From: Cytophagia bacterium | Lineage (GTDB): Bacteria; Bacteroidota; Bacteroidia; Cytophagales; Microscillaceae | Reading direction: 5' to 3' | Assembly (NCBI GenBank): GCA_004294005.1 | Contig: RDZP01000004.1 | Coordinates: forward strand, 1-56,378 | DNA: 56,378 bases | Shown: piece after piece, positions 9,369-19,163 of the stretch | Layout of the letters: every line of letters starts with the position of its first letter | Numbering within the stretch: the stretch's first letter is position 1 | Notes under the pieces: model-generated | What the model saw: only the letters and a program-made list of their open reading frames with translations | Databases searched by the model: none | Told to the model about the DNA's origin: nothing | Position numbers and translations under genes: made by a program

Positions 9369-11951
9369 ATGAACAAAAACAGAATTCAATCAAAACTTAA
9401 CTATTTTATGGTCATTTCGGTAGTTTTTACAACTATTGGACTTGTATTTGGTTTATTTTCATGGTTTAATGCATTAGATAGTGTACCTTATTTATTATTG
9501 ATTGTGATAGGTGTTGCTAATTTTTTGATACAATATATTTTATGGCAGACAATGGTAAGATTTGTTGATGAACCTCTCCATCAACTTACTCAAATTACAC
9601 AATCATTGATAGAAGGTGATTTAGATGTGCAAATTAATACAAATTTAGAGTTTGAAATAGGAACTATTACACAAAATACATTGGTATTGGCAGATAGTAT
9701 CAAAAAAGCAAGGGATTTTAGTCAAAAAATAGGAAAAGGAGATTATGAAACTGAAGATTTAGCCTCTGATGAAATTTTGATTGATAATAAAAATACGTTG
9801 TTTGGTTCATTACAAAAAATGAAAGATCAACTCAAAATATTGGCAGATGAAGAAGGGAAAGCGAATTGGATAACGACAGGGCTGGCTAATTTTGCTGAGA
9901 TTTTGAGGTCAGATGATACTGATTTATCCCACTTATCCCAAAAAATTGTCAATGGACTTGTAGAATACACAGAGGCGAGCAATGGAGGAGTATATGTATT
10001 AAATAAAGATAAAGAAGACGAACAATTTTTGGAATTGGTTGCTTCGTATGCTTATCAACAAGATAATAAATATCATCAAAAAATTATTATCAAAGATAAT
10101 TTTGGTGAAGGATTAGTAGGACAAACTTTTTTAGAAAAAATGACTTTACATCTCACTAATGTTCCAAGTGATTATGTAAAAATTAATTCAGGATTAGGAC
10201 AAGCAATTCCTAATACAATCTTGATTGTCCCTTTGCAACTCAATGGAAAAACGGAAGGTGTAATTGAATTGACAGCATTTCAGTCTTTCGAACCTTATCA
10301 AGTTACATTTGTAGAAAAAATTTCTGAGAATATTGCCTCTGCTATTTTATCTATCAAAGTAAATGAACACACTAAAAAATTGTTGCAAGAATCACAAGAA
10401 TTGACGCAAAAACTACAAGTACAAGAAGAGGAAATGCGACAGAATTTTGAAGAATTGAGAGCAACACAAGAGATGGTCGAAAGAAAAAATAGTCTAATTG
10501 AAAGCCAAAAAGCAGCGATTGAAAAAGCCCTTTCAGAACAAACCGAAAAATCTGAATTATTATTGGTGCAAGAAAAACAAATGCAACAAAATATGGAAAT
10601 TTTGGTAGCAACACAAGAGCAAATGATGATAGCACAAATGGAACTCGATGGACAACTTAACGCCATCAATTCGAGTACGATTGCTAAAATAGAATTTGAT
10701 TTGAATGGTGTTATTATTGCTGCCAATGATAGCTTTTGTGAAATGGTGAAATGTGAAATTAATCAATTAAAAGGCTTAGAACATCAAAGATTTTTGGATA
10801 AGAAAAATTTTAATGAAGAAGATTATCAAAAATTTTGGAACAAACTCAGAAATGGAAAACCACAATACGGAGAATATTGTTTTGCAGATTGGGAAGGTAG
10901 TCAATTTTGGATAAATGCCATTTTTTCGCCTGTTTTTGATACAAATAATAAAGTTTCGAAAGTGATTTCTTTGGCTTTTGATATTACACAAAACAAAAAA
11001 TTATTACAAGAAACACAAACACAAGCAGCTATACTAAAAGAACAAGAGCAAGAACTGAGGTTAAATATGTCTAACCTTGAAACTGCACAAGAAGAAATTA
11101 ATGCAAAAAACCAAGCAATTATCCACATAAAAGAAGAAGAAGCATTAACACTGCAAAATAAAAACAAAGAAATTGAAACTAAAAATCAGATGATTACATC
11201 AAGCATCAACTATGCTCAAAATATTCAAAGAGCAATTTTGCCTGCTGATGACAAAATAAGAGAAACAATACAAGATTATTTTGTGGTTTATTTACCAAAA
11301 GATATAGTTTCAGGTGATTTTTATTGGTTTAGTAAAATAGAAAACAAAGCGTTTTTTGCTGTCGTAGATTGTACAGGTCATGGCGTACCGGGTGCTTTTA
11401 TGTCTATTATTGGTAATACTTTACTGAATGAAATTGTGAATGTGCAACAAGTTTTTGAGCCGTATAAAATATTAGAATTGTTACATTTAGGTGTAAGAAG
11501 CAAATTAAGACAAGGAGAAACTACCAATCAAGATGGAATGGATGTGGTTTTGTGTAGAATAGATAATATTTTGACAGACAAAATAAAAGTTACTTTTTCG
11601 GGTGCAAAACGTTCCTTGTATTATTATTCACAAAAAGAAAATGATTTGTTGGAATTGAAAGGAGATAGAAAATCAATTGGAGGCTGGCAAGGCGAGGAGT
11701 ACAGAAGTTTTCAACAAGAAGAAGTTGAATTACAAAGTGGAGATATGCTTTACCTTACAAGTGATGGGATGATGGATACTCCTAATTTACAACGTAAAAA
11801 ATATGGTATAAAAAGATTTAGAGAAGTTATTTTAGAAAATATTAGTAAGACAATGAAACAACAAAAATCAATTGTACTCACTGAAATTATTGAACATCAA
11901 CAAGGTTCTGAACAACGTGATGATATTACGGTTATGGGTGTAAAAATTTAA
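9369..11951 (+). CDS. SpoIIE/PP2C-type serine phosphatase with TM, HAMP, GAF and PAS domains
   Basis: TM segments, HAMP-like linker, GAF region, PAS-like region (IAKIEFDLNGVIIAANDSFCEMV), and PP2C motifs DIVSGDFYWF, VDCTGHGVPGAFMS, TSDGMMD, QRDDITVMGVKI. Confidence 0.93.
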   Translation: MNKNRIQSKLNYFMVISVVFTTIGLVFGLFSWFNALDSVPYLLLIVIGVANFLIQYILWQTMVRFVDEPLHQLTQITQSLIEGDLDVQINTNLEFEIGTITQNTLVLADSIKKARDFSQKIGKGDYETEDLASDEILIDNKNTLFGSLQKMKDQLKILADEEGKANWITTGLANFAEILRSDDTDLSHLSQKIVNGLVEYTEASNGGVYVLNKDKEDEQFLELVASYAYQQDNKYHQKIIIKDNFGEGLVGQTFLEKMTLHLTNVPSDYVKINSGLGQAIPNTILIVPLQLNGKTEGVIELTAFQSFEPYQVTFVEKISENIASAILSIKVNEHTKKLLQESQELTQKLQVQEEEMRQNFEELRATQEMVERKNSLIESQKAAIEKALSEQTEKSELLLVQEKQMQQNMEILVATQEQMMIAQMELDGQLNAINSSTIAKIEFDLNGVIIAANDSFCEMVKCEINQLKGLEHQRFLDKKNFNEEDYQKFWNKLRNGKPQYGEYCFADWEGSQFWINAIFSPVFDTNNKVSKVISLAFDITQNKKLLQETQTQAAILKEQEQELRLNMSNLETAQEEINAKNQAIIHIKEEEALTLQNKNKEIETKNQMITSSINYAQNIQRAILPADDKIRETIQDYFVVYLPKDIVSGDFYWFSKIENKAFFAVVDCTGHGVPGAFMSIIGNTLLNEIVNVQQVFEPYKILELLHLGVRSKLRQGETTNQDGMDVVLCRIDNILTDKIKVTFSGAKRSLYYYSQKENDLLELKGDRKSIGGWQGEEYRSFQQEEVELQSGDMLYLTSDGMMDTPNLQRKKYGIKRFREVILENISKTMKQQKSIVLTEIIEHQQGSEQRDDITVMGVKI

Positions 11952-12180
11952 TGCGTTTTTTTGTTAATATTAGTTGTGTATAGCAACTAATTAAAAGATA
12001 TTAAAGTAATAGGCATTAAAATTGAATAGTTTTTAGAAAAAATGAGATAATATTTTTTTTTTTCATAAATAATCTTTACTTTTGATAGATTTTTAACATC
12101 CACTGGTAATTTGAAACAAAAAAACAAACCTTACTTAATAAAAAAGAATAAACCTTAAAATTCACAATCAGAAAAAATTT

Positions 12181-12747
12181 ATGACTACTAAAGAGTTTAA
12201 TTTTTTTGAGTATCATTCTCAAATTACCCAAGATAATATTATTTTATCTTATAAGGGACCGCTTACTGATGTGCTTTTGGCTGAATTTAGCCGCGATATT
12301 CGTTTGAAGTTACAACAAGAAAGCCCAAAAATTGGAAAAAAAGTATTTGCTATTTTTATGGAATTAGCACAAAATGTACTTTATTATTCAAAAGAAGTAA
12401 ATCATTTTGGTAATCAAGATAAAGTTGGTACTTTAGTAATTGTCCAAACTGATGATGCTTTTAAATTGATTACAGGTAATTTAGTTTATAAAGATGCAGT
12501 GTCAAGATTGGTAGAAAAATACAATACTATTAATGCTTTGGATAGAGAAGCTTTACGCGAATATAAACGTAAACTACGTAACGACCCACAAGGTGAGGAG
12601 AGCAAAGGAGCAGGTATTGGTTTGGTACAAGTTGCTTTGACAGCTGGTGGTCCTTTGGAAGTAAAAATCAAGGAATTGCCCGGTGAATTTGCTTTTTATG
12701 CATTATTCGTTTCTGTTCCTAAAAATGGAGTAGAAGAATCTGAATAA
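12181..12747 (+). CDS. SiaB-family (GHKL-type) protein kinase
   Basis: N-box-like FMELAQNVLYYSKE and glycine-rich GAGIGLVQVAL in a 188-aa protein; flanked by SpoIIE phosphatase and SiaC-like genes. Confidence 0.85.
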   Translation: MTTKEFNFFEYHSQITQDNIILSYKGPLTDVLLAEFSRDIRLKLQQESPKIGKKVFAIFMELAQNVLYYSKEVNHFGNQDKVGTLVIVQTDDAFKLITGNLVYKDAVSRLVEKYNTINALDREALREYKRKLRNDPQGEESKGAGIGLVQVALTAGGPLEVKIKELPGEFAFYALFVSVPKNGVEESE

Positions 12748-12847
12748 AACTTTATTGATTTTTGGTTACAAATGATAAAAAAGTCAATTATTATTATTAT
12801 TTTTGCAAATATTTTAAAAACATACATTTTATTTTTATTCTATTAGA

Positions 12848-13243
12848 ATGGAAAATCTCGAAATTAAAGGTGAAAGTGGCGTTTATTTCATTCCTGAAGT
12901 AAAATTAAACGCTTCTTCGGGCATCTGCGAAATATCAGGTGAATCTTACTTAGAAGACACTGATGAATTTTATAATAATTTAATTCAATGGCTCGAAAAT
13001 TATATCAAAGAAGTTAGAAAAGCAATTACTTTTAACTTTAAACTCACTTATTTTAATACAAGTTCTTCAAGAAGTATCTTGAATATTTTGCGTGTATTAA
13101 AAAAATATGAAGATGATAGCGGGCAAGTGGTCGTAAATTGGTATTATCCTGAAGATGATGATAGTATTGCAGAAGAAGCAGAAGACTATACAAAAGATAC
13201 AGGTCTTAAAATTAATATGTTTGCTTTTGAACCTGAAGACTAA
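12848..13243 (+). CDS. SiaC-family regulatory phosphoprotein (DUF1987)
   Basis: 131 aa; FNFKLTYFNTSSSRSILNILRVLKK with conserved NTS-S motif; locus context. Confidence 0.85.
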   Translation: MENLEIKGESGVYFIPEVKLNASSGICEISGESYLEDTDEFYNNLIQWLENYIKEVRKAITFNFKLTYFNTSSSRSILNILRVLKKYEDDSGQVVVNWYYPEDDDSIAEEAEDYTKDTGLKINMFAFEPED

Positions 13244-13391
13244 TTTATTTTTTATTTTATTGTTGATAATTGGTGATGAATAGTTTTTTCGCTTACTACC
13301 TTTTGAAGTATTTGGTAGATTTGTATTTAATAATTTTTCATCATCAATGCAACAATCAAAAATAATAAAAACCATAAACAAAAATACCATT

Positions 13392-15407
13392 ATGCGTTGT
13401 TTTTTACTTTTTCTTTGTTTATTTTTTATTAATTTTTCCTTATTATTAGGGCAAACAAAACTGCCATTGCCCAAAAATGATATAGAAGATTTGAATCAAA
13501 GATTAAATAATGCAAAAACAGGTAAAGAAAGGGCTGATATTTTGAATAGTTTGGTTACTGTTTATTTTTCAAAAAGTTCAGGTGAAGCCAAAAAATTTGC
13601 TGAACAAGCACTTAAAGAAGCTGAAGCTGAAAACTATATAGAGGGTATTCAAAAATCTTGTAATTTTTTGGGTGATTTGTACCTTACACAAGGTGAATCA
13701 GAAATGGCAATTAATTATTTTACAAAAGCATTAAAAATAAAACAAAATTCAGGTGATGAGGCAGGAATTGCAGAAGGACACCACCGAATCGGAACCGCTT
13801 ATGTTGTAAAGGGTGATAATGAATTGGCAGTTGAATCTTTCCAAAAATCATTAGTAATAAGAGAAAAATTAAAAGATAAAAAAGGTATTACTAATACTTT
13901 GACAAATCTTGGTGTGGTTTATTATAAGGAAGGTAATTATAATGAGGCAATTAGATACCATAGACAAGCTTTAGAAATTGCAGATGCAATTTCTGAAAGT
14001 AAGCTAATTATGACGAATTTGTATCGATTGGGCGAGAATTTTTTTAAACTCAAAGATTATTATGAAGCAAAAAGAAGTTATGAACAACAAGAGTTTAAAG
14101 CAAAAAAAGAAAATAATAAAATAGAATTACAAAGGGCTTATTTAGGGCTTTCACAAGTGTCAGTGGCACAAGAAGATTACAAGAAAGCTTTTCAATATCA
14201 TCAAGAATACGTTAAATTAAAAGAATCTATTTTCAAAGACCAACAAACTGATACTGAAGATGTTATTAAAAGTACTGATGATATTATCAAAAAACAAACA
14301 CAAGAAAGAGAATTATTAGCAGCACAAAATCGTATTTCAGAACTACTTATATTGGTTTCTGCTATTTTTATTGTTTCTTCTATTATTTTAATAATATTTT
14401 TATACAGAAATAATAGACAAAAAGTAAAAATAAATCAATTATTAGGAGCAGAAAAATCTGGCTTTGAACAACAAAATATAATTTTAGAAGCACAAAAATC
14501 AGCTTTAGAACAACAAAAATTAGAAATTGAAAGAAAAAGTAAAGAATCAGAAGAAAGAAAAAATCAAATTGAAGCCCAAAACGAAGCCATCAACCGAAAA
14601 AACGAGGCTTTAGAAGCAACTTTTAAAGAAATTGAAAGAAAAAATAAAGATATTACCGCAAGTATCAACTATGCAAAAAGAATACAAGAATCTTTACTGC
14701 CTACTCAACAAAAAATGAACGAGGGGTTAAAAGATTATTTTGTATTGTTTAGACCACGTGATATTGTTTCAGGAGATTTGTATTGGTTTGCTTATAAACA
14801 TGGAAAAATTTTTATAGCCGTATTAGATTGTACAGGACATGGTGTACCAGGTGCTATTATGTCAATGTTAGGTGATTCTTATTTGAATCAAGTCATTAAT
14901 TTACAAGGAATCACAGATGCAGAATGGATTTTGAACGAATTACACCAAAGTATTGGTAGTGCCTTGAATCAAGAAGAAACAAAAAATCAAGATGGAATGG
15001 ACGTTGCTTTGTGTGTAATTGACCCTCGAAAAAATACAGTTGAATATGCAGGTGCAGCGAGACCACTTTTATTTGTTCAAGATGGAGAAATGAAATCTTA
15101 CGAATCGTGTAAACTACCTATTGGGGGATTTCAAAAAGATAGAGAAAGAGTTTTTCAAAAATATACTTTAAAAATAGACAAACCAACTTGTTTTTATATA
15201 TTTTCAGATGGATTTCAAGACCAGTTTGGTGGGCCAAAAGGGCGTAAATTTTCTAAACATCGTTTAGATGATTTACTATTAGAACATCATCATGAAACGA
15301 TGCAAGAACAAAGAAAAATATTAAACAAAACTTTGATTGATTGGATGGGTGAAAACAGACAAATGGATGATATTTTGGTCATAGGATTTAGGATGAATCC
15401 AAGCTAA
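13392..15407 (+). CDS. SpoIIE/PP2C-type serine phosphatase with TPR repeats and TM
   Basis: Signal peptide, several TPRs (AINYFTKALKI, AVESFQKSLVIREK, AIRYHRQALEIA), TM, coiled coil, and PP2C motifs DIVSGDLYWF, LDCTGHGVPGAIMS, FSDGFQDQFGG, MDDILVIGFRM. Confidence 0.93.
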   Translation: MRCFLLFLCLFFINFSLLLGQTKLPLPKNDIEDLNQRLNNAKTGKERADILNSLVTVYFSKSSGEAKKFAEQALKEAEAENYIEGIQKSCNFLGDLYLTQGESEMAINYFTKALKIKQNSGDEAGIAEGHHRIGTAYVVKGDNELAVESFQKSLVIREKLKDKKGITNTLTNLGVVYYKEGNYNEAIRYHRQALEIADAISESKLIMTNLYRLGENFFKLKDYYEAKRSYEQQEFKAKKENNKIELQRAYLGLSQVSVAQEDYKKAFQYHQEYVKLKESIFKDQQTDTEDVIKSTDDIIKKQTQERELLAAQNRISELLILVSAIFIVSSIILIIFLYRNNRQKVKINQLLGAEKSGFEQQNIILEAQKSALEQQKLEIERKSKESEERKNQIEAQNEAINRKNEALEATFKEIERKNKDITASINYAKRIQESLLPTQQKMNEGLKDYFVLFRPRDIVSGDLYWFAYKHGKIFIAVLDCTGHGVPGAIMSMLGDSYLNQVINLQGITDAEWILNELHQSIGSALNQEETKNQDGMDVALCVIDPRKNTVEYAGAARPLLFVQDGEMKSYESCKLPIGGFQKDRERVFQKYTLKIDKPTCFYIFSDGFQDQFGGPKGRKFSKHRLDDLLLEHHHETMQEQRKILNKTLIDWMGENRQMDDILVIGFRMNPS

Positions 15408-15451
15408 AACACATTAAAAACAATAATCAAAAAAGAAATATATACAATAAA

Positions 15452-15841
15452 ATGGAAGACATAAGTATTAAAGAATCCCCTACTACACCCGAGGTTTATC
15501 TTAACTTCGAAAAAAGTGAGTTTGAAATAAAAGGTGTATCTATTCCTGAAGATACAGAAGAATTCTATGCCCCTATTTTAGAAGCAATAGAAACATATAT
15601 GAGAGATGAAAGACCTGAAAAAATACAGATGGCTTTTAAGTTGATTTATGTAAATACAAGTACATCTGCAGTGTTAGGTAAAATTATCAAAACCTTAGAA
15701 TCAGGTGATGATCCTAATTTGCAAATCAATATTCAATGGTATTATGAACAAGAAGATGAAGATATGAAAGATTTAGGAGAAGATTTTAATTCATTTTCAG
15801 ACATAAAATTTGAGATGATTCCTTGTGAAGAAATCATATAA
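15452..15841 (+). CDS. Second SiaC-family regulatory phosphoprotein (DUF1987)
   Basis: 129 aa; MAFKLIYVNTSTSAVLGKIIKTLES aligns with the SiaC-like protein at 12848-13243. Confidence 0.85.
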   Translation: MEDISIKESPTTPEVYLNFEKSEFEIKGVSIPEDTEEFYAPILEAIETYMRDERPEKIQMAFKLIYVNTSTSAVLGKIIKTLESGDDPNLQINIQWYYEQEDEDMKDLGEDFNSFSDIKFEMIPCEEII

Positions 15842-15974
15842 TTGTATTCAAACTAACGTTATTTTATAAGATAATCAAAAAAATAGTATTGAACTTTTCA
15901 TCAAAGGACTAAAAAACTTTGGTAAAGAGTTCAATGTTCAGTAAAAAACCTTCAATTCAATACTTAATTTTAAA

Positions 15975-16976
15975 ATGTCTATTATCACACTCATCAATCC
16001 TTACAATCAACAAAAATTAAATCTCAATAATCAAAACGAAGAAGTATTCTTAGAAGACCAAGAAAGTAATCAGTTTTTTAAAATAAAAGGTGCTTTTAGA
16101 TTTGTAAAAGATGATAATTATACTGAAAATTTTGGATTTCAATGGAATAAATTTACACAAACACAAGTAGATAAATTTTCTGAAAGCAATCAAAGTACAG
16201 AGCGTTTTTTGGCTGTAACACAGTGGGACAAAGAAAATTTAAAAGATAAAAATATATTAGAAGTAGGCTCAGGTGCAGGACGCTTTTCACAAGTAGTGTT
16301 AGCAAATACAGAGGCAAATTTGTATAGTGTTGATTATTCAAACGCAGTAGAAGCAAATTTTAAAAATAATGGGCATTATGGTGAGAGATTGCAATTGTTT
16401 CAAGCAAGTATTTATGAAATGCCTTTTGAAGCAAATAGTTTTGATAAAGTATTTTGCTTTGGTGTTCTACAACATACTCCTGACTTCAAAAAATCAGTAC
16501 AATCTTTGATAAATATGGCAAAACCTAATGCAGAAGTTATTGTTGATTTTTATCCTATCAAAGGTTGGTGGACAAAAATTCATGCAAAATATATTTTTAG
16601 ACCATTTACAAAAAAAATGAATCACGAAAAATTATTGAGGACAATTGAAAATAATGCAGGTTGGATGATAAAAGTTGCTCGTTTTTTTGATAAAATCGGT
16701 ATTGGAAAATTAACAAATCGTTTTATTCCTATTTGTGATATAAAAAATACATTGCCTTACCAACAACTCTCGAAACAAGAACTCAAAGAATGGGTTATTT
16801 TAGACACCTTTGATATGTTTTCACCTGAATATGACCAACCACAACGACTTGAAACTGTTAAAAAATGGTTTGAAGAAATGGAGATGGAAAATATAGAAGC
16901 AAAATTTGTGGAATATGGTAATGGTAATAGTATTGCAGTGGTAAAAGGTATAAAAAAATCAACTAAAATCAACTAA
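15975..16976 (+). CDS. Class I SAM-dependent methyltransferase
   Basis: NILEVGSGAGRFSQVVL motif I and FDKVFCFGVLQHTPD. Confidence 0.85.
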   Translation: MSIITLINPYNQQKLNLNNQNEEVFLEDQESNQFFKIKGAFRFVKDDNYTENFGFQWNKFTQTQVDKFSESNQSTERFLAVTQWDKENLKDKNILEVGSGAGRFSQVVLANTEANLYSVDYSNAVEANFKNNGHYGERLQLFQASIYEMPFEANSFDKVFCFGVLQHTPDFKKSVQSLINMAKPNAEVIVDFYPIKGWWTKIHAKYIFRPFTKKMNHEKLLRTIENNAGWMIKVARFFDKIGIGKLTNRFIPICDIKNTLPYQQLSKQELKEWVILDTFDMFSPEYDQPQRLETVKKWFEEMEMENIEAKFVEYGNGNSIAVVKGIKKSTKIN

Positions 16977-17149
16977 AATCAAAGTATATTATTCTATCAA
17001 AATAAAAAAAATAGATAATATTTCATTCTATTTTATAGAAAAATCGCTTTATTTTGATTATGTTTGCAAAAAAATTAGCGTAATCAATCTAAAATAATTC
17101 TTTTTGATAGATAAATAATTGATTATCAACATAATAAATTTTAATATTT

Positions 17150-18310
17150 ATGTTTTCATTCAAACAATCACTTAATCAATTAAGGGATAAAATTTTTCAG
17201 AATATTCATAGCAACAACTTGATTTATAATACTTGTTGGGAAGACCCTCGTTGTGATAGGGAAATGTTACAATTCAAAAATGATAGTAAAGTTGTAATGA
17301 TTACGAGTGCAGGCTGTAACGCATTAGATTATCTTTTGGATAGTCCTGCTGCTATTCATACAATTGATGTCAATTCACGTCAAAATGCTCTTTTAGAACT
17401 AAAACTGGCTTTAATCAAAGATGCCAATTTTGATTCGCTTTGGAATATGTTTGGAGAAGGTCATTATGATAATGCTGTAGGTTTATATGCTGAAAAATTG
17501 AGGGATAATATGCCTGCTTATGCCCAACAATTTTGGGACAAAAATATCTTGTTTTTTAGAAAAAAATCTTTTTATTTTCAAGGTACATCAGGAACTTTTG
17601 CGTGGTGGTTTAATCAATATATAGATATTAGACCAAAATTACGAAAACTAATTACTAATCTTTTGGAAGCAAAAGATATGGATACACAAAGGCAGATTTA
17701 TCAAGAGATTGAACCAAAAATAATCACTACTTGGATAAATTGGTTTGTTAATCGTCATATTACAATGAGCTTGTTAGGGGTGCCAAGAGCACAAAGACAA
17801 CTTATTATTGATGAATATCCTGAAGAAAAAGTAGCAGGTTTTGTTCGTGACTGTTTGCGTAATGTTTTTATGGAATTGACAACATCTGATAATTATTTTT
17901 GGCGTTTGTACCTTACAGGAAAATATACACGTAGTTGCTCTCCTAATTATTTGGTAGAAGAGAATTATGATACATTACGTCAGAATGCTTCTCACATTCA
18001 TTTACATACTTCCACTATTAGTGAGTTTTTGAGGGCAAACCCTGATAAATACTCTCATTATATTTTACTTGACCATCAAGATTGGTTGGCTGCACACGAT
18101 ATAAATGCTTTGACAGAAGAATGGAATTTGATTTTGAAAAATAGTAAAAAAGGAACAAAAATTTTGATGCGTTCTGCTGCTTTCAAGTTAGATTTTCTAC
18201 CTGATTTTGTTCATTCTGCTATTCAATTTGATACTGAAATTACAGACAGAACGCATAAAATCGATAGAGTAGGTACTTATGCAAGTGCACACTTTGGAAC
18301 AGTAAAATAG
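17150..18310 (+). CDS. btaA: DUF3419 / BtaA-like S-adenosylmethionine:diacylglycerol 3-amino-3-carboxypropyltransferase
   Basis: YNTCWEDPRCDREML, VVMITSAGCNALDYLLDSPAAIHTIDVNSRQNALLELKLALIK, LLDHQDWLA; adjacent BtaB-like methyltransferase. Confidence 0.78.
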   Translation: MFSFKQSLNQLRDKIFQNIHSNNLIYNTCWEDPRCDREMLQFKNDSKVVMITSAGCNALDYLLDSPAAIHTIDVNSRQNALLELKLALIKDANFDSLWNMFGEGHYDNAVGLYAEKLRDNMPAYAQQFWDKNILFFRKKSFYFQGTSGTFAWWFNQYIDIRPKLRKLITNLLEAKDMDTQRQIYQEIEPKIITTWINWFVNRHITMSLLGVPRAQRQLIIDEYPEEKVAGFVRDCLRNVFMELTTSDNYFWRLYLTGKYTRSCSPNYLVEENYDTLRQNASHIHLHTSTISEFLRANPDKYSHYILLDHQDWLAAHDINALTEEWNLILKNSKKGTKILMRSAAFKLDFLPDFVHSAIQFDTEITDRTHKIDRVGTYASAHFGTVK

Positions 18311-18518
18311 TTTTTTTATTGAAATATTGTTATTGATGTTTAAAATAAATCATTTAACATAAAAATAATCACATAATCAATAAAATCATACATAAAAATT
18401 TTATAAAAAAGAATTTTTACAAAAAAATCAAAAAATTTTGATACAATACCTATCTTTGTATCAAAATTTTTTATAAAAAATATATACTCATTATTCAAAA
18501 AAATTCTCATCAATAATA

Positions 18519-19160
18519 ATGGAAGATAAAATATCTACAAGCCAAGAAGGGCAAGTAAATAATATGAAAAACTATTATGCTTTTCAGGCTAAAATATATG
18601 ATGCAACACGTTGGAGTTTTTTGTTTGGACGCAATGCCATTCTAAAAAAATTACCTTTGGATAGATTCAAACCTATTGAAGTGTTAGAAGTAGGTTGTGG
18701 TACAGGCACCAATTTAAAAGTATTGGCAAATATGTATCCCAATGCAAAACTGACAGGAATGGACGTTTCAGGTGATATGCTATCTGTTGCTGCTACCAAA
18801 TTAGAAAAATACAAGGATAGAGTTACATTACTTGAAGAACCTTATGGAACTGATAATCATTTCGAGCAAAAATTTGATGCTATTTTGTTTTCTTATGCTT
18901 TAACAATGATTAATCCTCAATGGGAAGAATTAGTACATCAAACACCAAAAGACCTCAAAGACAATGGAATTGTAGCAGTAGTCGATTTTCATGATGCTAA
19001 TTTTGATTTTTATAGAAAATTTATGCGTGGTAATCATGTGAAGTTAGATGGACATATTTTGCCTATCTTAGAACAAAATTTTACACCTTTGATTTCACAA
19101 GTAAGAAAAGGTTTGTTAGGTGTATGGGATTATATGGTTTTTATTGGAATGAAAAAATAA
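18519..19160 (+). CDS. btaB: BtaB-like N-methyltransferase
   Basis: YYAFQAKIYDATRWSFLFGRNAILKKL resembles the BtaB N-terminus; VLEVGCGTGTNLKVLA motif I; gene order after btaA-like gene. Confidence 0.72.
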   Translation: MEDKISTSQEGQVNNMKNYYAFQAKIYDATRWSFLFGRNAILKKLPLDRFKPIEVLEVGCGTGTNLKVLANMYPNAKLTGMDVSGDMLSVAATKLEKYKDRVTLLEEPYGTDNHFEQKFDAILFSYALTMINPQWEELVHQTPKDLKDNGIVAVVDFHDANFDFYRKFMRGNHVKLDGHILPILEQNFTPLISQVRKGLLGVWDYMVFIGMKK

Positions 19161-19163
19161 ACA

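Noticed and set aside
10298-11167. Cluster of minus-strand ORFs inside the SpoIIE phosphatase gene
   Set aside because: Antisense to a clear domain-bearing CDS, Cys/Phe/Ser-rich low-quality translations, no independent signals.
16957-16985. Short AAAATCAACT tandem repeats at the end of the methyltransferase gene
   Set aside because: Only ~2.5 units in an AT-rich 3' end; no supported function.
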